A stretch of DNA of 64,000 nucleotides from Burkholderiaceae bacterium (GTDB lineage: Bacteria; Pseudomonadota; Gammaproteobacteria; Burkholderiales; Burkholderiaceae_E): NCBI GenBank assembly GCA_021166725.1, contig JAJPES010000077.1, positions 27,856 to 91,855 of the forward strand. Direction: 5' to 3'. The notes beneath the pieces are model-generated. The model made no database searches, had not been told where the DNA came from, and saw nothing but the letters and a program-made list of their open reading frames with translations. The position numbers and the translations under genes were made by a program. This document shows, piece by piece, positions 43,144 through 51,207 of the stretch (positions are counted from its first letter, which is position 1; every line of letters starts with the position of its first letter).

Positions 43144-43159
43144 CGGCTCCGATCTTGCT
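43144..43159 (+). promoter_or_regulatory. Sigma-54-like promoter candidate for PEP-CTERM gene
   Basis: CGGCTCCGATCTTGCT has the GG-N10-GC spacing and a perfect -12 half (TTGCT), with mismatches in the -24 half (CGGCTCC against TGGCACG). The inferred start near 43170 lies about 17 bases before ATG 43187, overlapping closely with the GGGGAGG ribosome site. Confidence 0.45.
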
Positions 43160-43186
43160 TCTCTCGACGAGATCCTGGGGAGGAAC

Positions 43187-43930
43187 ATGATGAACACGGG
43201 AAACCGCTTTTCCGCGGCGGTGCTCGGACTGCTGCTCGGCGCTTGCTCGCCCGCCTTCGCGGCGCAGGTGCTCTGGCAGTTCGACACGCCGGGCATCGCC
43301 AACGCAACCGCGGGAGAGGTCGTGGCCACGATGACGCTCACCGACATCGCCGGCGGCGTGCGCTTCGTCCTCGATCCGAACGAGAGCAACGCGGGCTTCA
43401 CGACGAGTTCTTTCCTCGACCAGGTTTTCTTCATCTACAACCCTGGCCCGACACTCACCGGCGGGACTGTCACCGCGATGAATACGGCGGTCGGCAGTTT
43501 CACCTGGACCGCGGGAACGGGGATCTCCAGTTTCTCGTTGCCCAACGGAACCACCGAAGACGGGTATTCGCCACTGCGCATCCAGGTCGCGTTTCCGACG
43601 GACAAGAACGGCGATCGATTCCTGAAAGACGATACGACGACGTTCACGATTTCCGGCGTCACGACCGCAAACTTCGCGGAGCCGTATGCGGACGCAAATT
43701 CGCCGAACAAACCCCAGCCCATCGCAGGAATCGTCTCGGTCGACGGATTCACCGGGAACACGTCGAACTGGGTGGCAATGGCGCCGCTTGCCCCGATTCC
43801 CGAGCCGTCGCAATGGGCGATGCTTCTGGCGGGCCTGTTCGTCGTCGGCGCGATCGCCAGGCGCCGGATCGAATCACTGCAACGTTCGGTCGCGTTCCCG
43901 ACCCGGACGCTGGACGCGGCAGCGGCCTGA
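43187..43930 (+). CDS. PEP-CTERM sorting-domain protein with extended tail
   Basis: A 247-residue exported protein outside the main eps cluster. Signal peptide AAVLGLLLGACSPAFAA (about 10-27), beta-rich Gly/Thr/Asn mature domain, then PEPSQW, hydrophobic AMLLAGLFVVGAIA and basic RRR. Unusually, about 20 further residues (IESLQRSVAFPTRTLDAAAA) follow the Arg cluster; most family members stop there. Predicted exosortase B substrate. ATG 43187 or the adjacent ATG 43190 follows GGGGAGG. A GC-rich terminator lies downstream. Confidence 0.87.
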   Translation: MMNTGNRFSAAVLGLLLGACSPAFAAQVLWQFDTPGIANATAGEVVATMTLTDIAGGVRFVLDPNESNAGFTTSSFLDQVFFIYNPGPTLTGGTVTAMNTAVGSFTWTAGTGISSFSLPNGTTEDGYSPLRIQVAFPTDKNGDRFLKDDTTTFTISGVTTANFAEPYADANSPNKPQPIAGIVSVDGFTGNTSNWVAMAPLAPIPEPSQWAMLLAGLFVVGAIARRRIESLQRSVAFPTRTLDAAAA

Positions 43931-43945
43931 AGCCGGTTCGGAGTC

Positions 43946-43973
43946 GCTCGCGCGTCGTCGGGGCCGCGCGAGC
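43946..43973. terminator. GC hairpin between convergent PEP-CTERM and AhpD-like genes
   Basis: GCTCGCGCG (43946-43954) and CGCGCGAGC (43965-43973) are perfect 9-base arms with a 10-base loop, 16 bases after the PEP-CTERM stop, followed by AACCTT. It could serve both converging transcripts. Confidence 0.5.
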
Positions 43974-43978
43974 AACCT

Positions 43979-44326
43979 TCACACCTCCCGCGTCGCCCCG
44001 GCGTGCTTCTGCATCACGTCGATCGCCAGCGCCGAATGCGCATAGGCGCCGCCCGCGCGCATTTCGGCGGCGACCCAGATCGCTTCCATGATCTCCTGTT
44101 CGGTGGCGCCGTGGCGCAGCGCCGCCTCCGTGTGGCCGCGGATGCAGTACGGGCACTGCGTCGTATGCGCGACCGCCACGGCAATCAGCTGCTTCGTCCT
44201 GCCCGGCAACGCGCCATCGGCGAACACGGCTTCGCTGAACTTGCGGAAGGCCGCGAGCGGGTCGGGCGCCAACTCGCGGCGCTTGCGGGAAATATCGGCA
44301 TTCGAGGCGGGGTACATCGAGTCCAC
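43979..44326 (-). CDS. Carboxymuconolactone decarboxylase/AhpD-like family protein
   Basis: A ~115-residue all-helical protein with the AhpD-type redox motif: LIAVAVAHTTQCPYCIRGHTEAALRHGAT contains Cys-x2-Cys and the downstream His. IMEAIWVAAEMRAGGAYAHS closes the fold. Likely an alkylhydroperoxidase-like or decarboxylase-like enzyme; the CxxC favours redox function. GTG 44326 is chosen because AAAGGA lies 9 bases upstream; ATG 44317 is possible. Confidence 0.83.
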   Translation of the reverse strand: MDSMYPASNADISRKRRELAPDPLAAFRKFSEAVFADGALPGRTKQLIAVAVAHTTQCPYCIRGHTEAALRHGATEQEIMEAIWVAAEMRAGGAYAHSALAIDVMQKHAGATREV

Positions 44327-44434
44327 GGCACCGGATCCTTTGCAGTTGAGGGTCTCCCGATCATGCGACTCGGGCGCAACTCGCTGCCGGATGACTGTGC
44401 TGGCGGCATCGGAATCGATGCGGCGCCGAGGCAA

Positions 44435-44905
44435 CTACCACCCCCACAACAGCCGCCGCGCCACCCACCCGACCAGCCCGTCCGCGTCGCGGATCTTCGC
44501 CCAGTCGCCCTTGTGCGCCAGCGTACGCAGCACGTCGCCGTACTCGGCCTTGCCGACGATGCGAGTCCGGGTGCTCGGTCCCTTGCGAATGTTGGCCACT
44601 TTCGTCTTGACGACGAAGTGCGGCGTGCGGTCGGTGAGCGGCCGATAGACCCAACCCCTGTCGTTCTCGAAATCCTTCACCTGCAGCCACTTGCCCTTGC
44701 GTCCGAGCACCTGCAGCGGATAGCCGCGACTGAGCAGCCAGACGCTGTCGTGGCCCGTGCCCGGACCGGTGCGCATGTTGATCTCCGGGCGATCGACGCT
44801 GACCATCTGGCGCGACTGCGCATCGGCCGGCCCGAAGGCGCCGGCGAGCAACACGGCGAGAGATAGCGAAGCGGCGGCAAGGGATTTTTTCGAGGGGACG
44901 GTCAT
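44435..44905 (-). CDS. Exported protein with two bacterial SH3 domains
   Basis: A 156-residue protein: signal peptide (AAASLSLAVLLAGAFGPADA, cleavage near 29-30), then two SH3b repeats. The first is EINMRTGPGTGHDSVWLLSRGYPLQVL; the second is ANIRKGPSTRTRIVGKAEYGDVLRTL, ending LVGWVARRLLWGW. Bacterial SH3 domains bind cell-wall peptides, so it is probably a periplasmic wall-associated factor. It is divergent from the cytochrome c gene. Confidence 0.85.
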   Translation of the reverse strand: MTVPSKKSLAAASLSLAVLLAGAFGPADAQSRQMVSVDRPEINMRTGPGTGHDSVWLLSRGYPLQVLGRKGKWLQVKDFENDRGWVYRPLTDRTPHFVVKTKVANIRKGPSTRTRIVGKAEYGDVLRTLAHKGDWAKIRDADGLVGWVARRLLWGW

Positions 44906-45045
44906 CGGATCTGTGGCTCCTTCCTGAGGCTGCTGTTCGGACGACGCGAAATCGTCGAACCCGAACCTAACAACCTCGGGCCGGCGAGTCGAGCCCCGGA
45001 TGTCCCGCGAGGATTCTGGCGCTTGCTCGAGCGCGCGACGTGCGC

Positions 45046-45059
45046 TTGACGAAGGTCAA
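45046..45059 (+). promoter_or_regulatory. Crp/Fnr-type box upstream of cytochrome c gene
   Basis: TTGAC-GAAG-GTCAA is a perfect palindrome of the FNR/DNR/NNR type (consensus TTGAT-N4-ATCAA), centred 71 bases before the ATG. A CATGAT hexamer at 45082-45087 would be a -10 at the spacing expected for class II activation. Confidence 0.5.
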
Positions 45060-45123
45060 CCGGCGAGAACCGCCGGGTGCACATGATGAATACCATTCCA
45101 TTCGCCCGCCACGGGGATCCTCG

Positions 45124-45555
45124 ATGAGACCGATCATTCGCAATCACGTCCTGCTCGCTGCTGCGCTGGTCGTCTGCGGCGCGGCACAGGCACAGCCCAG
45201 GGCCCCCGACAAGGCGGGAGACGCCGGCCGGAACGAATATCTGTCCAACTGCGCGAACTGCCACGGCGCCGACGGCAGGGGCAACGGTCCCTACAACGAA
45301 CTCTTGCAGCGCAGCGCACCCGACCTGACGCGGCTCGCAGCACGCAATGGAGGAGTGTTCCCGCTCTCGCGGGTCTACGAAGCGATCGACGGCGCCGGGG
45401 TCGCCCACGGGTCGCGCGAGATGCCGATCTGGGGCCAGGACTACAAGATCCGCGCGGGCGAGTACTACATGGACGTGCCGTACGACCCGGAGGTGTACGT
45501 CCGTACGCGCATCCTGGCGCTCGTCGAGTACCTGAACCGGCTGCAGCAGAAGTAG
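45124..45555 (+). CDS. c-type cytochrome, single haem
   Basis: A 143-residue exported cytochrome. Signal peptide HVLLAAALVVCGAAQAQ (about 8-24); haem site CANCHGADGRGNGPYN (Cys-x2-Cys-His); sixth-ligand Met candidates in REMPIWGQDY. The C-terminal LALVEYLNRLQ helix packs on the haem. It is a class I cytochrome c, likely a periplasmic electron carrier. It may serve low-oxygen respiration, in view of the upstream FNR-type box. Confidence 0.88.
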   Translation: MRPIIRNHVLLAAALVVCGAAQAQPRAPDKAGDAGRNEYLSNCANCHGADGRGNGPYNELLQRSAPDLTRLAARNGGVFPLSRVYEAIDGAGVAHGSREMPIWGQDYKIRAGEYYMDVPYDPEVYVRTRILALVEYLNRLQQK

Positions 45556-45576
45556 CGCCGCGCCCGGGGTAGCACC

Positions 45577-45595
45577 GGGCCGTGCAACACGGCCC
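45577..45595. terminator. Hairpin between convergent cytochrome c and fixX
   Basis: GGGCCGTG-CAA-CACGGCCC is a perfect 8-base stem with a 3-base loop, 21 bases after the cytochrome stop. A second weaker stem (GCCCGG/CCGGGC) precedes it. No T-run, so termination is likely but not certain. Confidence 0.5.
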
Positions 45596-45632
45596 TCCGC
45601 GGCTGTTGCCGAGCCCGCGCTGCCCCTGCGTG

Positions 45633-45917
45633 CTAACCGAACTTGTAGAGCACGCCGTAGCCGCCGCGCGGATACGCCCAGTCGATGTTGAAGTGCTCGT
45701 TGCACACGAGCCGGCAGGTGCCGCACTCGAGGCAGCCGTCGGTGGACAGCGCGACGCCGCCTTCCTCGGCGACGGTATAGCAGGCGGCCGGACAGGCCCA
45801 GGTGCAGGCCGGCGTTTCGCATTCCCGGCAGACCTCGGGATCCTTGATCCGGACGTGCGAGTTGCCTTCGTCGACGCGGTAGCGGTTCTCGAACAGCTTT
45901 TCCTCGACCTTGATCAT
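45633..45917 (-). CDS. fixX: FixX, ferredoxin-like protein
   Basis: A 94-residue protein with two 4Fe-4S binding sets: CRECETPACTWACPAAC in the first half and CLECGTCRLVC in the second. It begins MIKVEEKLFENRYRVDE, typical of FixX. It passes electrons within the FixABCX complex, accepting or donating low-potential electrons beside FixC. Its ATG overlaps the fixC stop as ATGA. Last gene of the operon. Confidence 0.95.
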   Translation of the reverse strand: MIKVEEKLFENRYRVDEGNSHVRIKDPEVCRECETPACTWACPAACYTVAEEGGVALSTDGCLECGTCRLVCNEHFNIDWAYPRGGYGVLYKFG

Positions 45918-47212
45918 CGCAGGGCCCTCATCAGCTTGATGGCATCGCCGAACAATCCGAAGCGCGAGCGTTTCTCGACGAAGTCGCGCTTGATCTGCTT
46001 TTCCTTGGTGAGCTTGTCGACGCCGTCCACCTTCAACAGCGTGTGCGCGGCGCGCGACATCAGCTCGGGGTACGTCGTCAGGAACTGCCGGTTGCCGTGC
46101 AGGATCTCCGGCACGTCGCGGTATTTCTTCAGGTCCTTCATCACGAAGCTGGCCTCGAGCGCCTTGCGGTAGCGCTTCAGGTGGGCCGCGGTGAACGGCT
46201 TGCCCTCTTCGCGCAGCTTCACGATCGTCTCGGCCGCCAGGCGCCCGGTGGTCATCGCCAGGTTCGAGCCTTCGCGATGCACCGCGTTGACGAAGCCGCC
46301 CGAGTCGCCGCAGATCACCCAGCCCTCGCCGTGCACCAGCGGGATCGCGTTGTAGCCGCCTTCGGGGATCAGGTGCGCCGAGTACTCCTTCACCTCGGAA
46401 CCCGCGATCAGCGGCTTCACCGACGGGTGCTGCTTCATCTCCTCGAGCAACTGGTACGGCGTGATGCGCGCCTTGCGGAAGTCGTCGACCATGCAGCCCA
46501 CGCCGATCGAGATCGACTCCTTGTTCGTGTAGAGGAACCCGGTGCCGACCATCCCCTTGGTGATCTTGCCGAGCATCTCGATGACGACGCCGTTGTCGCC
46601 CGAGACGTTGAAGCGCTCCTCGATTGTCGACTTCGGCAGGAAGTGCATTTCCTTCACGGCCAGCGCGACGTCCTTCGCCTCGATCGGCGGACGAAGGCCG
46701 GCCTTCGTCGCCACCAGCGAATTCACGCCGTCGGCGAGCACGACGACGTCGGCTCGGATCTCGCCGTTGGCGCGGTCGGTGCGCACGCCGACGACGCGCT
46801 CGCCTTCCTTCAGCAGCTCGACGACGGTGGTTTCGCAGATGAGCAGCGCGCCGGCCTCCTGCACCTTCTTCGAGAACCACTTGTCGAGGTTCGCGCGGAT
46901 CACCGTGTAGCGCGTCGGCTGCTCTTCGGGGTCGGTGGCGCCGCGGAAATGAGAGCCGACGTGCGACCGGTCGTCCATCAGCCACATGCGCTGCTCGATC
47001 ACCGCGCGCTCGAGCGGCGCCTGCTTGCGGCAGTTCGGGATCACCGCCTCGAGCGCGTCGACGTAGAGGATCGCGCCCTGCACGTTCTTCGATCCCGGGT
47101 ACTCGCCGCGCTCGAGCTGCAGCACCTTCATTCCGGCCCTGGCCATCAGGTAGGCGGCGGTGTTGCCGGAAGGGCCCGCGCCCACCACGATCGCGTCGAA
47201 TTTCTCGGCCAT
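45914..47212 (-). CDS. fixC: FixC, ETF-quinone oxidoreductase-like flavoprotein
   Basis: A 432-residue FAD protein. FAD motif: DAIVVGAGPSGNTAAYLMAR (6-25); second site VVVLADGVNSLVATKAGL; C-terminal GGYNAIPLVHGEGWVICGDSGG. It hands bifurcated electrons to quinone in the FixABCX complex at the inner membrane. It matches FixC/YgcN rather than mitochondrial-type ETF-QO because the 4Fe-4S part is a separate gene (fixX). Nearly contiguous with fixB (one base gap after TGA). Confidence 0.95.
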   Translation of the reverse strand: MAEKFDAIVVGAGPSGNTAAYLMARAGMKVLQLERGEYPGSKNVQGAILYVDALEAVIPNCRKQAPLERAVIEQRMWLMDDRSHVGSHFRGATDPEEQPTRYTVIRANLDKWFSKKVQEAGALLICETTVVELLKEGERVVGVRTDRANGEIRADVVVLADGVNSLVATKAGLRPPIEAKDVALAVKEMHFLPKSTIEERFNVSGDNGVVIEMLGKITKGMVGTGFLYTNKESISIGVGCMVDDFRKARITPYQLLEEMKQHPSVKPLIAGSEVKEYSAHLIPEGGYNAIPLVHGEGWVICGDSGGFVNAVHREGSNLAMTTGRLAAETIVKLREEGKPFTAAHLKRYRKALEASFVMKDLKKYRDVPEILHGNRQFLTTYPELMSRAAHTLLKVDGVDKLTKEKQIKRDFVEKRSRFGLFGDAIKLMRALR

Positions 47213-47213
47213 G

Positions 47214-48308
47214 TCAGCTCCTCTGCGCCTTGCGCTCGCGCAGCGCCTCGGTGAGCGCCGGCAGGATCTGCAGCGCATCGCCGACGATCGCGTAGGTGGC
47301 GAAATCCATGATCGGCGCCTTCGCGTCGGTGTTGATCGCGACGATGACGTCGGCGCCTTCCACGCCGACCCGATGCTGGATCGCACCGGAGATGCCGGCG
47401 GCGATGTAGAGCTTCGGACGGATCGTCTTGCCGGTCTGCCCGATCTGCCGCTCGGCGGCGATCCAGCCGGCCTGCGCGACCGGCCGCGAGCCGCCGTATT
47501 CGCCGCCGAGCACCTGCGCAAGCTCCTCGACCAGCCGGAAGTTTTCCGGCTTGCCCAGCCCGCGGCCGCCGGCAACGACCACTTCGGCGTAGGCCAGTTG
47601 CGCCTTGTCGGCGTCGGCATCGGGGATGTACGAGAGGATCTTGGTGACGACGTCGTCTTCGCTCAACGCGACACGCTCGGCGATCACGGTGCCGGTGCGT
47701 GCGTCGTCCCGGCGCGGCATCGCCATCACGCGCGGTCGCACCGTGGCCATCTGCGGCCGGTACTCGAGCGTGTGGATCGTGCACAGCAGCGTGCCGCCGA
47801 AGGTCGGACGCGTGGCGGCCAGGCTGCGCGTCTCGTCGTCGATGCGCAGCTCCGTGCAGTCGGCGGTGAGACCGGTGCCGAGCGTGGTGGCAACCGCGCC
47901 GGCGAGGTCGCGCCCCAGCGTGGTGGCGCCCAGCAGCAGGATCTCCGGACGACGGCGCTCGACCAGTTCGGTGAGCGCCTTCGTGTACGGGTCGGTGCGG
48001 TAGTGCGCGAGCACCGGGTCGCGCACGACGTGCACCTGGTCGGCGCCGTAGCGGATCGCGTCGGCGGCGGCAGCATCGGTGGCGTCATCATCGGGGCCGA
48101 GCACGACGCCCGACAGCGGTACGCCGAGGTGATCGGCCAGTTTGCGGCCTTCGCCGAGCAGCTCCCAAGAAACCGGCTGCACGCGCCCGCGTTCGAGCTC
48201 GATGTTGACCCAGACACCCTTCCAGGCGCCAAGGTCGACGCCGCCGGCGCGGCGCGGCGCGGACGCGGCGGAAGCAACCTCGCCCGCAGTGGATTCGTCG
48301 GCGCTCAC
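47214..48308 (-). CDS. fixB: FixB, electron-transfer flavoprotein alpha subunit
   Basis: A 364-residue ETF alpha subunit. The N-terminal domain starts [18 protein letters not shown]; the FAD-binding C-terminal domain has [40 protein letters not shown] and [20 protein letters not shown] residues (here [16 protein letters not shown]). With FixA it forms the electron-bifurcating ETF that oxidises NADH. The GTG start overlaps the fixA stop (GTGA). The first ~25 residues are a variable Ala-rich extension. Confidence 0.95.
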   Translation of the reverse strand: MSADESTAGEVASAASAPRRAGGVDLGAWKGVWVNIELERGRVQPVSWELLGEGRKLADHLGVPLSGVVLGPDDDATDAAAADAIRYGADQVHVVRDPVLAHYRTDPYTKALTELVERRRPEILLLGATTLGRDLAGAVATTLGTGLTADCTELRIDDETRSLAATRPTFGGTLLCTIHTLEYRPQMATVRPRVMAMPRRDDARTGTVIAERVALSEDDVVTKILSYIPDADADKAQLAYAEVVVAGGRGLGKPENFRLVEELAQVLGGEYGGSRPVAQAGWIAAERQIGQTGKTIRPKLYIAAGISGAIQHRVGVEGADVIVAINTDAKAPIMDFATYAIVGDALQILPALTEALRERKAQRS

Positions 48309-49165
48309 GACGCGATCTCCTCTTCGATCGACGGGTGCTGCTCGAACATCCGCGCAAGGAGCGCGTCGACCAGCTCGCGCGGGGTCTTGCCGGCGCCGTC
48401 GAAACACTGCGCCTTCACCGCCTTGGCCGACGGCGCGAACACCTTCTTGACCACGGTGGGCGATCCCTTCAGGCCGCAGCGCGCGAGTTCGGCGATGCCG
48501 GCGGCCTTGTGGTCCCATTCGGCGATCGCACAACGCGCGGCGCGAAACATGTCGTCCATGCCGGCGAAGCGGATGGTGTTGGCGCCTTCCATCATCGTGA
48601 CCAGGCAGGGCAGCTTCGTGTGCATCACCTGCACGCCGCCCTCGGCGCGCCGATGCACGACGATCTCGCGCGCCTGCGGGTCCACGCGTTCGATCTTCGC
48701 GACGTAGGTGAGTTGCTGCAGACCCAGGCGCCGCGCGATCCCCGGGCCCACCTGCGCGGTATCGCCGTCGATCGTCTGCTTGCCGCAGAAGACCATGTCC
48801 ACCGGTTTGTCGGCGCCGATCGTGCGGATCGCCGAGGCCAGCGCGTAGGAGGTCGCCAGCGTGTCGGAACCGGCGAAGACGCGGTCGGTGATCAGCACCG
48901 CGTCGTCGGCGCCGTAGGAGACGCACTTGCGCAGCGCTTCGACCGCCATCTTCGGGCCCATGCTGAGCACGGTGACGCGCGCGCCGAAACGGTCGCGGAT
49001 GCGTAGCGCCTCCTCGAGCGAGACCAGGTCGTACGGATTGACGACCGCCGGCACGCCCTGCCGCATGATCGTGTTCGTGACCGGGTGGACGCGAATCTGG
49101 CTCGAGTCGGGAACCTGCTTCACGCAGACGACGATGTGCATCGGACTTGGCATCGGACTGGGCAT
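48305..49165 (-). CDS. fixA: FixA, electron-transfer flavoprotein beta subunit
   Basis: A 286-residue ETF beta subunit. [19 protein letters not shown] (10-28) and [19 protein letters not shown] are FixA hallmarks, followed by [19 protein letters not shown], which binds the second flavin. FixAB splits NADH electrons between quinone (via FixCX) and a low-potential ferredoxin/flavodoxin. ATG 49165 is preferred because GGAGG sits 9 bases upstream, though ATGs at 49153 and 49141 follow within a 12-base repeat. It is divergent from a hemerythrin gene, with an FNR box between them. Confidence 0.95.
   Translation of the reverse strand: MPSPMPSPMHIVVCVKQVPDSSQIRVHPVTNTIMRQGVPAVVNPYDLVSLEEALRIRDRFGARVTVLSMGPKMAVEALRKCVSYGADDAVLITDRVFAGSDTLATSYALASAIRTIGADKPVDMVFCGKQTIDGDTAQVGPGIARRLGLQQLTYVAKIERVDPQAREIVVHRRAEGGVQVMHTKLPCLVTMMEGANTIRFAGMDDMFRAARCAIAEWDHKAAGIAELARCGLKGSPTVVKKVFAPSAKAVKAQCFDGAGKTPRELVDALLARMFEQHPSIEEEIAS
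49142..49165 (-). repeat. 12-base tandem repeat at the fixA start
   Basis: On the minus strand ATGCCCAGTCCG is followed by ATGCCAAGTCCG and then ATGCAC, giving three in-frame ATGs and the leader [10 protein letters not shown]. Eleven of twelve bases match between the units. It reads as a recent in-frame duplication of the start region. Confidence 0.8.
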
Positions 49166-49242
49166 GGGAACCGACCTCCGGTATTCCGGTACCGTTTTAC
49201 CATTATTGCCTGCGCCCGCGCGAAATCGACGCGCGCGCTCCC

Positions 49243-49256
49243 TTGATGCACATCAA
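49243..49256. promoter_or_regulatory. Perfect FNR/ANR box in the fixA-hemerythrin divergent promoter region
   Basis: TTGAT-GCAC-ATCAA matches the FNR consensus at every position and is palindromic, so it can serve both directions. It is centred 84 bases before fixA and 123 bases before the hemerythrin ATG. It predicts induction (or repression) of both units by low oxygen. Confidence 0.7.
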
Positions 49257-49372
49257 CGGATCGGGCGTGCGCCGTCGCCCGCGAGAACGCGGGTCAGTGC
49301 TCGCTTTCGCGGCGGACTCGGGTACGCCGGTTGCCCCCGCTCAGGGTTCCGATTGCAGCACGGAGGTGCGCC

Positions 49373-50014
49373 ATGACCTCGAACACGATGATCCGCCGGA
49401 TGACTCCGTCGAACGCCACGCTGGGCAAGGTGTCACCATCGGCGACGACGATGATCCGCGCCGACCACACGCACGTGATCTCCACCTTCCACCAGTTCCA
49501 CGCCGAGACCTCGGCCTGGCGCAAGCAGGCGATCGTCCAGACCGTCTGCCTGGCGCTCGAGGTGCACGCGCAGCTCGAGGAGGAGATCTTCTATCCGGCC
49601 GTGCGCGAAGTGGCGCCCGACAACGAGGTTCTTTCGCAAAGCGTGCCCGAGCACGACGAGATGCGCCGCCTGATCGAAAAGCTGCGCGAGATGCGGCCCG
49701 AAGACGCCGACTACGAGCGCACGTTCATGGACCTGATGCGCGAGGTCATGCATCACGCAGCCGACGAGGAAACCGTGCTGCTGCCGATCGCCGAACACCG
49801 ACTGGCCGACCGGCTCGGCGAAATCGGCGCGCGCATGACGAAGCGCCGCATGGAACTGGCCGCGCCCAAGGTGCCCGCGATGCTGTGGAACACCGTACAG
49901 GCGATGCCGATGCGCGGGGTCTGGATCGCGGCGGGCGCCGTGGCGCTGCTGGCGTTCCTGATGGGCCGCGGAGCGGCGGCACGGCCCGACTACGCTACTC
50001 GTCACGCAAACTGA
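49373..50014 (+). CDS. Hemerythrin HHE-domain protein with C-terminal membrane anchor
   Basis: A 213-residue protein. The hemerythrin-like four-helix bundle (about 28-150) shows its iron ligands in DHTHVISTFHQFH, HAQLEEEIFYP, EHDEMRRLI and HHAADEETVLLP. A C-terminal helix (GVWIAAGAVALLAFLMG) should anchor it in the membrane. Such proteins bind O2 or NO or repair iron centres. ATG 49373 has CGGAGG 8 bases upstream. Its last 20 bases overlap the convergent efflux adaptor gene. Confidence 0.87.
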   Translation: MTSNTMIRRMTPSNATLGKVSPSATTMIRADHTHVISTFHQFHAETSAWRKQAIVQTVCLALEVHAQLEEEIFYPAVREVAPDNEVLSQSVPEHDEMRRLIEKLREMRPEDADYERTFMDLMREVMHHAADEETVLLPIAEHRLADRLGEIGARMTKRRMELAAPKVPAMLWNTVQAMPMRGVWIAAGAVALLAFLMGRGAAARPDYATRHAN

Positions 50015-51182
50015 TCCGGCCGCCGTCGCGCAGTTCGCGGCTCGGGTGCAGCAGCACCCGCTCACCCGGCTGCAGTCCGCCACGGATCTCCACCGCGAGG
50101 CCGCTGCGCCGTCCGATCTCGACGCGGCGCAGCCGCGCACGGTGCGCGTCGACGACGAAGGCCGCCCAGCCCTGGCCATCGCGGAACAGCGCGGCCGCGG
50201 GCGCCTGCAGGACGTCTTCGTCCTGCCACAGCAGGAAGCGGGCGAGTACCCGATAGCCGTCGCCCAGCGCGCGCCGCTCGGCCGGATCGCCGGCGAAATC
50301 GACGACAACCCAGACGCGCTGCTCCTCGACGCCGAGTGCGGAGACCTTGGTGAATGCCGATGGCTCGACGAGTCGCACGCGCGCAGCCAGCGTTTCGCCG
50401 CCGCCCCATCGGTCGAGCTCGACCGCCATGCCCGGCTGCAGGCGCACCGCATCCGGCGACAGGACATCGACCACGACCTCGAGGCTGTCCGGGTCGCCCA
50501 GCGTGAGGATCGGCGCGCCTGCCTGCACCGGCCCCTCGCTCTGGCGCAAGCGGGTGAGCACCGTGGCGTCGAGCGGCGAGTCGACGACGATCGGCGCGAG
50601 CGAAGGATTCGGGCCGCGCACGTCGAGCACCGCGCGCGCCAGATCGCGCTCGTGACGGGCCACGTCGATCGAGAAGCGCGCCGAGCGCAGCAGCGCCTCG
50701 GCGGCGCGCGCGTCGGCGACGGCACGATCGAGCGTGGCGGCCGGAACGTGCCCGCTTTTCGATAGCGGGCGCAAGCGCTCGACCTCGCTGGCGGCGAGCT
50801 CCGAACGGGCCTGTGCCGCCTGCATCTGCGTGCGCGCCGATTGCAGCGACGCCTCCGCACGCGCGAGCATCGCTGCCGCGCGCGCCTGCTCGCGCGGATC
50901 GAGCGGCGCTGCGAAGGACGGAGCGACACTGAACAGGCGCTCGCCGCGCGCGACGCGATCGCCCGGTTCGAGCCGCACTCGCTCGAGCTGGCCCGCGATG
51001 GGCGCCGAAAACTCGTAGCGATCCTTCACCCGGGTGCGGCCTTCCTCCTCGAAGCTCGCGCGCAACGGCGCGCGTCGAACCTCGCTCGCGTCCACCCGCG
51101 CGGCGGGCTCGCGAAAGCCCCAGGCCAGGCCGAGCGTGAGCATCGCGGCGATGGTCGCGAGCACGAGGTTGCGCCTGTTCAT
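49995..51182 (-). CDS. Periplasmic adaptor (MacA/HlyD-type) of an ABC efflux system
   Basis: About 395 residues: N-terminal membrane helix (LVLATIAAMLTLGLAWGF), a beta-barrel start (FEEEGRTRVKDRYEFSAPIAGQLERV), an alpha-helical hairpin (AARAAAMLARAEASLQSARTQMQAAQ-type coiled coil, about 100-175), a lipoyl domain return (PIVVDSPLDATVLTRL) and membrane-proximal domain. It links the inner-membrane ABC transporter encoded just upstream to the outer envelope. The start is unclear: ATG 51182, GTG 51200 and ATG 51230 (overlapping the permease gene) are all in frame. Confidence 0.87.
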   Translation of the reverse strand: MNRRNLVLATIAAMLTLGLAWGFREPAARVDASEVRRAPLRASFEEEGRTRVKDRYEFSAPIAGQLERVRLEPGDRVARGERLFSVAPSFAAPLDPREQARAAAMLARAEASLQSARTQMQAAQARSELAASEVERLRPLSKSGHVPAATLDRAVADARAAEALLRSARFSIDVARHERDLARAVLDVRGPNPSLAPIVVDSPLDATVLTRLRQSEGPVQAGAPILTLGDPDSLEVVVDVLSPDAVRLQPGMAVELDRWGGGETLAARVRLVEPSAFTKVSALGVEEQRVWVVVDFAGDPAERRALGDGYRVLARFLLWQDEDVLQAPAAALFRDGQGWAAFVVDAHRARLRRVEIGRRSGLAVEIRGGLQPGERVLLHPSRELRDGGRISLRDE

Positions 51183-51207
51183 CCACGCGGGAGCCGGCAC
51201 CGGCGGT

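Noticed and set aside
45633..49165. fixABCX as evidence of nitrogen fixation
   Set aside because: FixABCX occurs in many non-diazotrophs and no nif gene is in the window.
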